Source: JAWKWH01 sp965204295 (lineage in GTDB: Bacteria; Pseudomonadota; Alphaproteobacteria; Rhizobiales; Rhizobiaceae). Taken from it: DNA of 64,000 bases. Below, in pieces: positions 48,511-56,610 of this stretch. The position numbers and the translations under genes are program-made. The DNA lies in NCBI GenBank assembly GCA_965204295.1, contig OZ241973.1, positions 868,001-932,000 of the forward strand. The letters run 5' to 3'. Every line of letters starts with the position of its first letter. The stretch's first letter is position 1. The notes below the pieces were generated by a model that was not told the origin of the DNA, did not search any database, and saw only the letters and a list, made by a program, of their open reading frames with translations.

Positions 48511-48548
48511 GGCAAAAGCAAAGGGGAGACGGCGGCCCATCTCCCCTT
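48511..48548 (-). terminator. Terminator of rplU-rpmA
   Basis: A perfect 9-base stem AAGGGGAGA (48521-48529) with TCTCCCCTT (48540-48548). On the minus strand it is followed by a T-rich tail (TTTGCTTTT). It lies about 75 bases beyond the rpmA stop. The remaining bases between obgE and rpmA show no gene. Confidence 0.65.
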
Positions 48549-48624
48549 CAATTCCTTCGCCGCTGTCGGCTTTCAGACTTCCGGGTCCGGGATGGGACGC
48601 CGGTGTTTGAATTTGCGGAACCGG

Positions 48625-48894
48625 CTACTCCGCCGCCTCCATGATCGGGTCGACCGACACAAACGTTCGGCCGCCGGCTTTTTTCCGAAATGCCACGGAA
48701 CCATCCGTGAGCGCGAAGAGCGTGTGATCCTTGCCCATGCCGACATTCGCGCCCGGATGCCATTTGGTTCCGCGCTGACGAATGATGATGTTGCCGGCGA
48801 TGACTTTCTCACCGCCGAACTTCTTCACGCCAAGGCGCTTCGATTCGGAATCGCGACCGTTGCGCGACGAACCGCCGGCTTTCTTGTGTGCCAT
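48625..48894 (-). CDS. rpmA: Ribosomal protein L27
   Basis: 89 residues, full length: MAHKKAGGSSRNGRDSESKR opens the conserved tail that reaches the peptidyl-transferase centre, followed by IIIRQRGTKWHPGANVGMGK. Second gene of the rplU-rpmA operon. Confidence 0.97.
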   Translation of the reverse strand: MAHKKAGGSSRNGRDSESKRLGVKKFGGEKVIAGNIIIRQRGTKWHPGANVGMGKDHTLFALTDGSVAFRKKAGGRTFVSVDPIMEAAE

Positions 48895-48971
48895 TTCAAT
48901 TCTCCTTCGCGATGATCGTTCGACGCTTTCGTGTCGTTATGCGCGGCTCTGCGCGTTGATTCAAGCTCGAC

Positions 48972-49625
48972 CTATTTCGACAGTTCTTTCGCCTGGGCGC
49001 GCCAATCGCCCATCTGGCCGGCGGAGAAAGGCATGGCCTCGTCGATACGTTCGATATCCTTGTCCGTCAGCGTTGCAATCTGCGCGTAGGTCGTAATGCC
49101 CTGCTCGCCAAGCTGTCCGGCTGCGACCGGACCGATGCCTTTGATACTGGTCAGGTCGTCGCCATCTCCCCTGGGCGCCGTGAAGAGCGGTGCGGCCGCG
49201 GCCTCCTCTTTCTCGGCAACCGGTTTGGCTTCCGCCTTCGGCCCGGGTTTTTTCGCCGGCGTCTTCCTTGCAGTTTCCTTCCCGGCGGCGGCCTTTTTCG
49301 ACGGTTTCGCGCCACCGGTCAGGATTTCGGAGATGCGCACCGTCGTCAGCAATTGGCGGTGGCCCCTGGTGCGCCGCGAATTCTGACGACGACGCTTCTT
49401 GAAGGCGATCACCTTCCTGGCTCGTCCCTGCCCGACGATCTCGGCCGTCACGAGAGCGCCGTCAACGAACGGACTGCCGATGGCCGCGTCCTTGCCCTCG
49501 CCGACAACAAGCACGCTGCCGAATTCCACGATATCGCCGGTGCCGCCGGAAATTTTTTCGACCGTCAACAGGTCATTGGCGGCGACGCGATACTGCTTGC
49601 CGCCGGTTTTGATGACTGCGAACAT
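48972..49625 (-). CDS. rplU: Ribosomal protein L21 with C-terminal helix-hairpin-helix extension
   Basis: Residues 1-103 are L21 (MFAVIKTGGKQYRVAANDLL, FKKRRRQNSRRTRGHRQ). A Lys/Ala/Pro-rich linker follows (about 104-150), then a compact domain with LTSIKGIGPVAAGQLGEQGI and TTYAQIATLTDKDIERID, a helix-hairpin-helix pattern seen in nucleic-acid-binding proteins. Total length is 217, twice a minimal L21. Such tails occur in some alphaproteobacterial L21 proteins; their role is not established. Confidence 0.93.
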   Translation of the reverse strand: MFAVIKTGGKQYRVAANDLLTVEKISGGTGDIVEFGSVLVVGEGKDAAIGSPFVDGALVTAEIVGQGRARKVIAFKKRRRQNSRRTRGHRQLLTTVRISEILTGGAKPSKKAAAGKETARKTPAKKPGPKAEAKPVAEKEEAAAAPLFTAPRGDGDDLTSIKGIGPVAAGQLGEQGITTYAQIATLTDKDIERIDEAMPFSAGQMGDWRAQAKELSK

Positions 49626-49678
49626 CGTTTTTCCTTTCGCGTGTTCCGCACGGCGCGGGAATCGGGTCGTCCGGCCGT

Positions 49679-49780
49679 CTTTTTGTCAGTCGTTCGGTTT
49701 CTTTGCTTCAACACATAAAGGCGCGGAAACTTTTTGTCAGTCGTTCGGTTTCTTTGCTTCAACACATAAAGGCGCGGAAA
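49679..49780. repeat. Perfect 51-bp tandem duplication upstream of rplU
   Basis: Bases 49679-49729 are repeated exactly at 49730-49780. The pair lies 53 bases upstream of the rplU start, in what should be its leader RNA or promoter region. A clean two-copy duplication with no differences points to a recent event. Confidence 0.95.
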
Positions 49781-49805
49781 CGGGTCCGCGCCGAAAGCCG
49801 GCGAT

Positions 49806-49834
49806 CTCATGCCGAAACGGCGGGGGAAAGTCAA
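49806..49834 (-). promoter_or_regulatory. Candidate rplU-rpmA promoter
   Basis: On the minus strand, TTGACT (49829-49834), a 17-base spacer and CATGAG (49806-49811). The -35 box is good and the -10 box weak. It lies just upstream of the 51-bp duplication, so transcripts from it would carry both copies in the leader. Confidence 0.35.
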
Positions 49835-49965
49835 GGAAAACCCGCCGCGTTCCCGCGCCGCCGCCATGGCGACGATTGCGCCGCTCGCCGAAATTTCACT
49901 TGTGCGTATCGCGGCCAATCGCTATTCAAGCGCCTCATTGCACATTTTCGGGCAACCACATGAGC

Positions 49966-50055
49966 GGTGAGGTGGCTGAGTGGTTGAAAGCGCCGCACTC
50001 GAAATGCGGTATAGGGGCGACTCTATCGGGGGTTCGAATCCCTCCCTCACCGCCA
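49966..50055 (+). tRNA. tRNA-Ser (CGA)
   Basis: A 90-base class II tRNA: acceptor GGTGAGG pairs with CCTCACC, followed by G and an encoded CCA. The anticodon arm CCGCA-CTCGAAA-TGCGG places CGA in the loop. The long variable arm and T loop (GTTCGAATC) suit serine. An insertion-sequence end begins three or four bases after CCA. Confidence 0.95.
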
Positions 50056-50073
50056 TTTAGGGTCTGTTGACAA

Positions 50074-50436
50074 TCATCTGGCTGCGATGAGCATTGCAGT
50101 GAGGTTCCAGTTTGCGGCGTAGCTGGTGTCGGTCTTGCCGTTGCGAGTGGCTATACCTCTGAATTCCTTGACCTTTGCGAAGTAATTTTCAATCAGATGA
50201 CACCACTTGTACATGTTTTTATTGCATTTGCGCTGCTCTTTGCGATTCGATTTGGGCGGGATGACAGCGGCAGCGCCGCGCTTGTCAAGCTCTTGTCGAA
50301 GCCAGTCGGTGTTGAAGGCTTTATTGGCCAGCAGCGCCTCAAAGGAAACGTCGCGGGTCAGAGGGGCGACACCTTTCATGTCCTGCGCCTGTCCGGGCAG
50401 AAGCAGGAAGCCGAGCAGATTACAAAGCGGACACTT
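50074..50436 (-). pseudogene. C-terminal part of an IS5-type transposase
   Basis: An open minus-strand frame reading LLGFLLLPGQAQDMKGVAPL, AVIPPKSNRKEQRKCNKNMY, CHLIENYFAKVKEFRGIATR and a stop at 50074. These are the late DDE-domain motifs of IS5-group transposases, including the final Glu in HLIENYF. The N-terminal two thirds are missing. A GGGTCTGTTGACA end lies at about 50059, next to tRNA-Ser. Confidence 0.75.
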
Positions 50437-50476
50437 CTATTTACGATCGGTGACGGCTATTTACGATCGGTGAGGG
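50437..50476. repeat. Two-copy 20-bp tandem repeat
   Basis: CTATTTACGATCGGTGA occurs at 50437-50453 and again at 50457-50473, with a 20-base period. It lies exactly where the transposase remnant ends. Confidence 0.85.
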
Positions 50477-50544
50477 CGTTTGCCACTTGGCGCTTACAAA
50501 AGGGTTGGGGATCTCTCCGGCTACAGCAAAAAACGAAATCATTT

Positions 50545-51474
50545 TCACAGTTTTGACAGAAGCGGGACGGATTGGCGGACAGATAGAAATGACCAGATCC
50601 TTCTGGTCAGTCCATTTGAATGTTGCGACAGGCGGTGCAATCGAATTTCAAGCCGAATTTGCAGGTCGGAGTCGCTCGCCTGAACCATCAGTCCGGCGTC
50701 CAGATCAGGCGCCACCAGAGTTTTGGGCAACCATGCGACCCCCGCACCTTCGCGAGCCCGAATTCGGAGCGCGCCCGCCATCGAATTCTCATAGGAAACA
50801 TCAAGCCGACGGTTGAGGTCGTGCTCCGCGAGAAGCGGTTCAATGTGGCCGTTTATCGGGGCGTTGTCCCCGAAACGCAGATAGGGAATCGCGCCTGTGT
50901 TCCCGCCGCGCAGACCAAACAGAGGCCGGCCATTCGACCGGCATTTGCAAACCGGTATCAGGGTATCATGGCCAATAATCACTGAATCAAAATCATCGTT
51001 GGTTCCGACATTTGGTACATACCGGCTTGTGTAGGCGATAACGAAATCGACTTCACCTTCGGCCAGGTCTTTCAGGCAATTTGGGAGGTCGTCGGCCCGC
51101 AATCTTGAAATTATGGGGCCAAACGTGTTTTCGAAGGTCTGAAGCCAGGCGGGGAAGAAACGCCAGCCGATGGAGTGTTGAGCACCAAACTTCACCACGT
51201 ACTGATCCGGAAAAGACCTGGCCTCGCGAATCTGGTTGCGTTCGCTTTCGATACGGGCAAGCGCCTGTTCACCCGCTTCGAGCATCTGTGAACCGGCGCT
51301 GGTCAGCGAAACCGGGTGTTTCGACCGGTCGACCAGCGGAACGCCAACCCAGTTTTCAATCGCCTTGATACGGCGACTGAAAGCGGGTTGGCTTACATTG
51401 CCCATTTCGGCGGCCTGGGAAAAATTACCGGTTCGGGCGAGATGGGCCAGGTCGCGGAACCAAGAATAGTCCAT
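50545..51474 (-). CDS. LysR-family transcriptional regulator
   Basis: A 309-residue regulator. The N-terminal winged helix-turn-helix (FRDLAHLARTGNFSQAAEMG, SQPAFSRRIKAIENWVG) is clear, followed by a periplasmic-binding-protein-like sensor domain (about 90-300). It is transcribed away from the CuyA-like gene across 107 bases, the usual arrangement for a regulator of that gene and the ABC importer behind it. Its inducer is probably the imported compound or a breakdown product. Confidence 0.9.
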   Translation of the reverse strand: MDYSWFRDLAHLARTGNFSQAAEMGNVSQPAFSRRIKAIENWVGVPLVDRSKHPVSLTSAGSQMLEAGEQALARIESERNQIREARSFPDQYVVKFGAQHSIGWRFFPAWLQTFENTFGPIISRLRADDLPNCLKDLAEGEVDFVIAYTSRYVPNVGTNDDFDSVIIGHDTLIPVCKCRSNGRPLFGLRGGNTGAIPYLRFGDNAPINGHIEPLLAEHDLNRRLDVSYENSMAGALRIRAREGAGVAWLPKTLVAPDLDAGLMVQASDSDLQIRLEIRLHRLSQHSNGLTRRIWSFLSVRQSVPLLSKL

Positions 51475-51491
51475 GCATATTTCTCATGCAT
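51473..51491. promoter_or_regulatory. Candidate LysR operator
   Basis: Dyad ATGCAT-N7-ATGCAT, with the first half overlapping the start codon of the LysR gene. It contains the T-N11-A spacing typical of LysR sites, and a related CTGCATAATG follows. Binding here would suit both autoregulation and control of the divergent lyase gene. Confidence 0.4.
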
Positions 51492-51581
51492 TGTCTGCAT
51501 AATGCTATTCGAACATAACATTGGCGACAAGCCTGGTTTTCCGGCAGATTGTCGTTTTCAAGATTCTGTCTGGACCATCAG

Positions 51582-52628
51582 ATGAACGTAGCGGCTGCCC
51601 TCTCACGTGAAGTCAACGAAATTGATTTCGGACAATTCCCCCGCATGGATTTGTGCCATCGACCGACGCCGGTCGAGCCAATGGTCAGACTTGGCGAGGC
51701 GCTGGCCGGTCCGCGGCTATATGTAAAGCGGGACGATTGCACCGGCCTTGCCTCCGGTGGCAACAAAACGAGAAAACTGGAGTTTCTGGTTGGCGAAGCA
51801 CTGGCGCAGGGCGCCGATATTCTGGTTACACAGGGAGCTGTGCAGTCCAATCATGTCCGTCAAACCGCGGCGGCGGCCTGCCGTGCAGGATTGAAATGTC
51901 ATGCGTTGCTTGAGCGCCGCGTACCCTGCATGCCTGACGGGTACGAGACGACCGGAAATGTGCTCCTGGATCGTCTGTTCGGCGCGACGCTTGAGTTTCG
52001 ACCTGCCGGATTGGACATGAATGCCGAAGCGACGGCGGTGGCCGAAAAACTGAAAGACGAAGGCTGCAAACCCTATTTTATTCCCGGAGGGGGGTCGAAT
52101 TCGATCGGAGCGCTTGGATATGCTTCCTGCGCGCAGGAGATCGTCGCGTATTGCGAATCCGGGGGAACGTTCTTTGACTGGATCTTGGTGGCGACGGGCA
52201 GCACCGGAACGCAGGCAGGCCTTGTGGCGGGATTGCATGCGCTGGGGTATGAACTACCGGTGATGGGGATCAGTGTGCGTCATCCGCGGGACAAGCAGGT
52301 GGCGGCCGTTCATGAACTGACGAAGGCCACGCTGGAAAAACTTGGTGCGCCGGCTGTTCCATCGAGCCGTATTCTTGTCGACGACAACTATGTTGGAGAC
52401 GGATACGGAATTCCGGCTGTCTCGACGCTTGAGGCAATCGCCATGGCGGCGCGCTATGAGGGCATCCTGCTCGATCCGGTCTATTCGGCGAAAGGCATGG
52501 CGGGCCTGATCGGATTGATCGGGCAGGGATTTTTCAAGCCGTCCGACAAGGTGCTGTTTATTCACACCGGCGGGTCGGCGGCTCTATTCGCTTATGAAGG
52601 CAGCGTAGTTAGCGACGGGAACCACTGA
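51582..52628 (+). CDS. CuyA/D-cysteine desulfhydrase-like PLP lyase
   Basis: A 348-residue fold-type II pyridoxal-phosphate enzyme. The lysine for PLP lies in SGGNKTRKLEFL and the phosphate loop is TGSTGTQAGL; QGAVQSNHVRQTAAAA and IHTGGSAALFAY complete the family pattern. Relatives include D-cysteine desulfhydrase, ACC deaminase and L-cysteate sulfo-lyase (CuyA), which cannot be told apart confidently by eye. The adjacent LysR gene matches the cuyR-cuyA layout known in marine bacteria. The start is ATG 51582 (MNVAAALSREV); the 33-base upstream extension lacks a ribosome site. Confidence 0.82.
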   Translation: MNVAAALSREVNEIDFGQFPRMDLCHRPTPVEPMVRLGEALAGPRLYVKRDDCTGLASGGNKTRKLEFLVGEALAQGADILVTQGAVQSNHVRQTAAAACRAGLKCHALLERRVPCMPDGYETTGNVLLDRLFGATLEFRPAGLDMNAEATAVAEKLKDEGCKPYFIPGGGSNSIGALGYASCAQEIVAYCESGGTFFDWILVATGSTGTQAGLVAGLHALGYELPVMGISVRHPRDKQVAAVHELTKATLEKLGAPAVPSSRILVDDNYVGDGYGIPAVSTLEAIAMAARYEGILLDPVYSAKGMAGLIGLIGQGFFKPSDKVLFIHTGGSAALFAYEGSVVSDGNH

Positions 52629-52659
52629 ACGGCAAAACTTTCACTGATGGGAGGAAATC

Positions 52660-53625
52660 ATGAAATTCAAACTTACATCGCTGGCAATGGCGACAGGGCT
52701 TGCCCTGACTACCGGATCGGCACTTGGCGCTGAAAAGGTCAATATAGGCGTACCGTCATGGACGGGCGCGCAAGCTATCGCCCACCTGCTCAAGGCGGTT
52801 GTCGAAATGCGCATTGGCGGAGAAGCCGGGCTGGTGCCGGGTAACAACGCCACGATCTTTCAGGCCATGGATCAGGGAAACGGCGACATCGATGTTCATC
52901 CGGACGTCTGGCTGCCAAACCAAGAGAGCTTCACCAAGAAATATGTCGATGGCGCGAAGACGGTAACCCTCTCCGGCAATCCATATGAGGGTAATCAGGG
53001 ATTCTGCGTTTCCAAGGACTTTGGCAAAGCGAACAACATTACCGACATTGCCGATCTTGGCCGGCCGGACGTGGCCGCCAAGATGGACAGCGACGGTAAT
53101 GGCAAGGGTGAGATGTGGATCGGCGCGCCGGGATGGGCTTCGGCCAATGTGAATGAAGTCAAAGTGCGGGATTACGGATTGCTTGACTTCATCGAGCCTA
53201 TTCGTGCCGAGGAAAGTGTCAAGACCGCTCGCGTCCAGGACTCGATCGCGAAAAGCGAAGGCTATGCATTCTACTGCTACAAGCCACATGCCATCTGGTA
53301 CCTGTTCGATGTGGAGATGCTGTCCGAACCGAAATACGATCCGGCGGACTACGTCATGGTCCAGCCATCGGATGATCCTGACTGGTATAACAAGTCAAAA
53401 GTGGCCACCAAGGATGCGCTGAAGAATGTTCAGATCGCTTGGTCCAATTCCCTCAAGGAGCGCTCACCGGCAATTTCGGAGTTTTTTGAGCGGTTCTCTC
53501 TCACCGCAGACGACGTCAGCGGATTTGCTTTCGAAATTTCCGGCAATGGACGGGACCCGGCCGAGGTCGCAAAGGAATGGATCGATAACAATACCGGTCG
53601 CGTTGACGCCTGGCTCGGCCTGTAG
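52660..53625 (+). CDS. Glycine betaine/proline-type ABC substrate-binding protein
   Basis: A 321-residue OpuAC-type periplasmic protein with a signal peptide (about 1-23, GSALGA). Tryptophans in VPSWTGAQA, HPDVWLPNQ, APGWASANV and HAIWYLF are placed to form an aromatic cage as used for quaternary or sulfonium groups. GGGAGGAAATC precedes the start. It is 31 bases behind the lyase gene and ahead of the ATPase and permease genes, so the imported compound may be the lyase substrate or its precursor. Confidence 0.9.
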   Translation: MKFKLTSLAMATGLALTTGSALGAEKVNIGVPSWTGAQAIAHLLKAVVEMRIGGEAGLVPGNNATIFQAMDQGNGDIDVHPDVWLPNQESFTKKYVDGAKTVTLSGNPYEGNQGFCVSKDFGKANNITDIADLGRPDVAAKMDSDGNGKGEMWIGAPGWASANVNEVKVRDYGLLDFIEPIRAEESVKTARVQDSIAKSEGYAFYCYKPHAIWYLFDVEMLSEPKYDPADYVMVQPSDDPDWYNKSKVATKDALKNVQIAWSNSLKERSPAISEFFERFSLTADDVSGFAFEISGNGRDPAEVAKEWIDNNTGRVDAWLGL

Positions 53626-53648
53626 TTCGAGAAGCGGGGGCAGACAGC

Positions 53649-53675
53649 AGTGCCGGCCGGAGAGCGGCCGGCACT
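53649..53675 (+). promoter_or_regulatory. Stem-loop between binding-protein and ATPase genes
   Basis: A perfect 10-base stem AGTGCCGGCC/GGCCGGCACT with a 7-base loop and no T-run. Such hairpins after binding-protein genes commonly protect the upstream message and lower expression of the downstream genes. Role inferred. Confidence 0.6.
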
Positions 53676-53753
53676 GCCGGCATTGTGGAGGAGACAGCAG
53701 TTGCCATCGCTGTTGGCCTGCGGTTATCCCGGAACGCGGGCGGATGGTAACGT

Positions 53754-54806
53754 ATGACAGAGACGGTCGTAGAAGTTTCGAAAGTCTGGAAGGTGTTCGG
53801 CGACAACGCTGCGACCGCTATGAAAGCGATAGAATCCGACGGGCTTTCCAAGGCCGAGGTTCTCGCCAAATTCAACGCTGTGGTTGGTGTTGCGGATGTC
53901 AGTCTTGATGTGAAACACGGCGAGATATTTTGCGTTATGGGCTTATCAGGCAGCGGCAAGTCGACGCTTGTGCGCCATTTCAACCGGCTGCTGGAACCGA
54001 CAGCCGGCAGCATTCACGTTGAAGGTACGGATGTCATGGGGCTCGGCCCCAGGGAACTGCAGCAATTTCGCAACCGCAAGATCGGCATGGTGTTTCAGAA
54101 TTTCGCCCTCTTGCCGCATCGCTCGGTGCTGGACAATGTCGCCATGCCGCTTGAAATCCGCCAGGTCAACAAAAACGACCGCATGCGCCAGGCGGCAGAA
54201 ATTCTGAATATCGTCGAATTGGGCGCGTGGGGCAACAAATTTGCGCACGAACTGTCGGGAGGAATGCAGCAACGCGTCGGTCTTGCACGCGCTCTGGCGG
54301 CCGATCCGGACGTTTTGCTCATGGATGAGCCGTTCAGCGCGCTTGATCCGCTGATCCGTCGTCAATTGCAGGACGAATTTATCAATTTGTCCCAAATGCT
54401 GAAAAAGACGACGATCTTCATCACCCATGATCTCGATGAAGCGGTGCGGATTGGAGATCGTATCGCCATCATGCGCGACGGCCGCGTCGTGCAGATCGGC
54501 ACGGCGGAGGAAATTGTCATGAATCCGGCCGATGATTACGTGGCCGATTTCGTGGCCGGCATTTCGAGGCTCAAGGTCGTGCGCGCCCATGCGGTCATGC
54601 AATGCCTCGATGCATTCAGATCCGGCGGCGGCAAAATCACCGGGAACGCGAAGCGCATCAATGAAAGTGAACCGCTCAGCACCCTGATTCATATGGCCAT
54701 GGAAGAGGAAAATCCGATCCTGGTCGAAGATGCCGGCAAAGACGTTGGCGTCATTACACGAAGCGACATCCTCAGAACGGTGATCGAAGGCACGGAAGTA
54801 TCATGA
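53754..54806 (+). CDS. Glycine betaine-type ABC transporter ATPase
   Basis: A 350-residue ProV/OpuAA-type ATPase. Walker A GLSGSGKST (about 63-71), signature LSGGMQQRVGLARALA, Walker B VLLMDEPFSALDPL and the switch ITHDLDEA are all intact. The C-terminal part (after about 265) is a CBS-like regulatory region ending in DVGVITRSDILRTVIEG. The stop overlaps the permease start (ATGA). Confidence 0.95.
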   Translation: MTETVVEVSKVWKVFGDNAATAMKAIESDGLSKAEVLAKFNAVVGVADVSLDVKHGEIFCVMGLSGSGKSTLVRHFNRLLEPTAGSIHVEGTDVMGLGPRELQQFRNRKIGMVFQNFALLPHRSVLDNVAMPLEIRQVNKNDRMRQAAEILNIVELGAWGNKFAHELSGGMQQRVGLARALAADPDVLLMDEPFSALDPLIRRQLQDEFINLSQMLKKTTIFITHDLDEAVRIGDRIAIMRDGRVVQIGTAEEIVMNPADDYVADFVAGISRLKVVRAHAVMQCLDAFRSGGGKITGNAKRINESEPLSTLIHMAMEEENPILVEDAGKDVGVITRSDILRTVIEGTEVS

Positions 54807-56344
54807 ACCAGGCGCTCCAAAATCCGATGCCAGCGTCGGAAAACGGCAATGCCCAGGCTGCTGCGACCGAGCCCGGGAACGAGATCGCACGCTTTGTCCG
54901 CACCAGCCCGAAATACTACGCGGAGCAGTTTGACAACATCCGCAGCAGCTCTCGGTTCACTCCGACATTCAACCTGATGGCAGGTCTGTTCGGGCCGGTA
55001 TGGTTTGGCGCACGGGGCCTTTGGAAATGGGCGGTTGCATTCCTGATCGTCGAGACATTTGCGTATGTCCGGATCGCACTGGGATTGTTCGGGGATCTCG
55101 CGGCGGAAGCACGCGAACGAATTTCCTCCATCGAGGGCACACTGGAACTGAGGCGGGAACAACTCGCCGCGGCGATTGAAAACAACCCGGACAAGGTGGA
55201 CGTCTACAAGCGCACGGTTGAATCGCTCGAAGCCGCAATCGGCGGCATTCGCGAAGAGGCCGCCCAACTTGCCGAACAGGGTGTTTGGATTGCCCTGACC
55301 GGTCTGGCGGTGTTGCTGATTGCAAAGGCCTTGCAGGCGATCGTTGCCAATACGGTTCTGGAAGGACGTTTCTCGGATTGGCTTTCCGATCCGCAATTGC
55401 CGTCCGGCGTGCCACCGCAGCAGATGATTTTTAGCGGTGTTTTCATGATAATTATCGTTGCTGCCGCCATGCTTCATTACAGCTTTCCCGGCGGTTACCC
55501 GCTTTTGAGCAATTTTCCGACATTGCCCGAAATCCGATTGACGGCGATCGGATGGGTGGAGGCGTTTTTTGCCTTTGCGGTCATCAATGGCGATGCGCTG
55601 TTTGATTTCATCACTTATGGAATTCGGCTGATACTGGATGCTCTCGAACTCGTTTTTGCACAGACACCGTGGATCGTGGTCGCCAGCTTTATCGTATTGA
55701 TGACCTGGCTGTCGGCCGGCATCCGCACCGCGGTTTACTCGATAGCCTTTCTCACCTTCATCGGACTGCTTGGATTCTGGGAAAAGGCAATGACGACGCT
55801 GGCATTGCTCGGAACGGCGGCATGTCTGTCCATCGCTATCGGCATACCTTTGGGCATGTATTGTGCGAGGCGGCCGCGTTTCTATTCGTTCATTCAGCCA
55901 ATCATGGACTTCATGCAAACAATGCCCGCTTTCGTTTTCATGATCCCCGTGATCGCCTTTTTTGGCACCGGCAAACCTGCGGCTGTCGTTACCACCATGA
56001 TATTTGGCGGAACGCCCGTAGTGCGCCTGACCGTGCTCGGATTGCGCGGTGTGCCGGAACATGTCCGCGAGGCGGCAATCTCGTTTGGCGCAAGCAAGTG
56101 GTATCTATTGACCAAGGTCGACCTGCCCCTTGCCAGCCCGTCCATCAGGGCCGGAATCAATCAGACCATCATGCTGTCGCTGGCAATGGTCGTTGTGGCA
56201 TCGCTGATCGGCGCCAAAGGTCTGGGTGAGGATGTACTCGAAGCGTTACAATACGCCAATGTCGGGCAGGGAATACTGGCGGGATTTGCCATCCTTTTCT
56301 GCGCCATGATGCTTGACCGCATCGTCCAGGGCGAACGTAAGTAA
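54803..56344 (+). CDS. Glycine betaine-type ABC permease with N-terminal membrane/coiled-coil extension
   Basis: A 513-residue permease. Residues about 300-510 form the binding-protein-dependent permease module with the EAA loop (HVREAAISFGASKWYLL). The first half is unusual: a membrane segment (GPVWFGARGLWKWAVAFLIV), a charged coiled-coil stretch (ERISSIEGTLELRREQLAAA to about residue 155), another membrane segment, then a third near 210. The start of this extension resembles the DUF2628 membrane domain. It could regulate transport by osmotic or oligomeric sensing, but this is speculation. Confidence 0.9.
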   Translation: MNQALQNPMPASENGNAQAAATEPGNEIARFVRTSPKYYAEQFDNIRSSSRFTPTFNLMAGLFGPVWFGARGLWKWAVAFLIVETFAYVRIALGLFGDLAAEARERISSIEGTLELRREQLAAAIENNPDKVDVYKRTVESLEAAIGGIREEAAQLAEQGVWIALTGLAVLLIAKALQAIVANTVLEGRFSDWLSDPQLPSGVPPQQMIFSGVFMIIIVAAAMLHYSFPGGYPLLSNFPTLPEIRLTAIGWVEAFFAFAVINGDALFDFITYGIRLILDALELVFAQTPWIVVASFIVLMTWLSAGIRTAVYSIAFLTFIGLLGFWEKAMTTLALLGTAACLSIAIGIPLGMYCARRPRFYSFIQPIMDFMQTMPAFVFMIPVIAFFGTGKPAAVVTTMIFGGTPVVRLTVLGLRGVPEHVREAAISFGASKWYLLTKVDLPLASPSIRAGINQTIMLSLAMVVVASLIGAKGLGEDVLEALQYANVGQGILAGFAILFCAMMLDRIVQGERK

Positions 56345-56610
56345 AGCAGACTTCCGGCAACCGATAATCTGCTCAACGAAAGTCGGGTATCCGGTTGCTT
56401 ATATGTCGGGCGATTCGGATATTGGGGTAAAAGCTCCGCCGAACGGTTTTCTGTAAGGGCAAGGCCAAGCGTTAAAATATGAGCGATTTCTTTCTGAAGC
56501 TCTGAGCAATCTGAGCCGATCTAATACCACTGGCCAATGGGCCTGACGCCTTTGTGGATTTCCATATGGTGCAGGTTCCGGTTCACTTTCATCGAAGGAT
56601 GGAGGTTTTG

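Noticed and set aside
47272..48540. obgE extended upstream to 48540
   Set aside because: The extension would cross a strong hairpin terminator and adds sequence unlike the conserved Obg N-terminus, which starts at 48321.
49679..49780. Possible CRISPR array
   Set aside because: Only two directly adjoining copies with no spacers. No array with regular spacers was found anywhere in the window.
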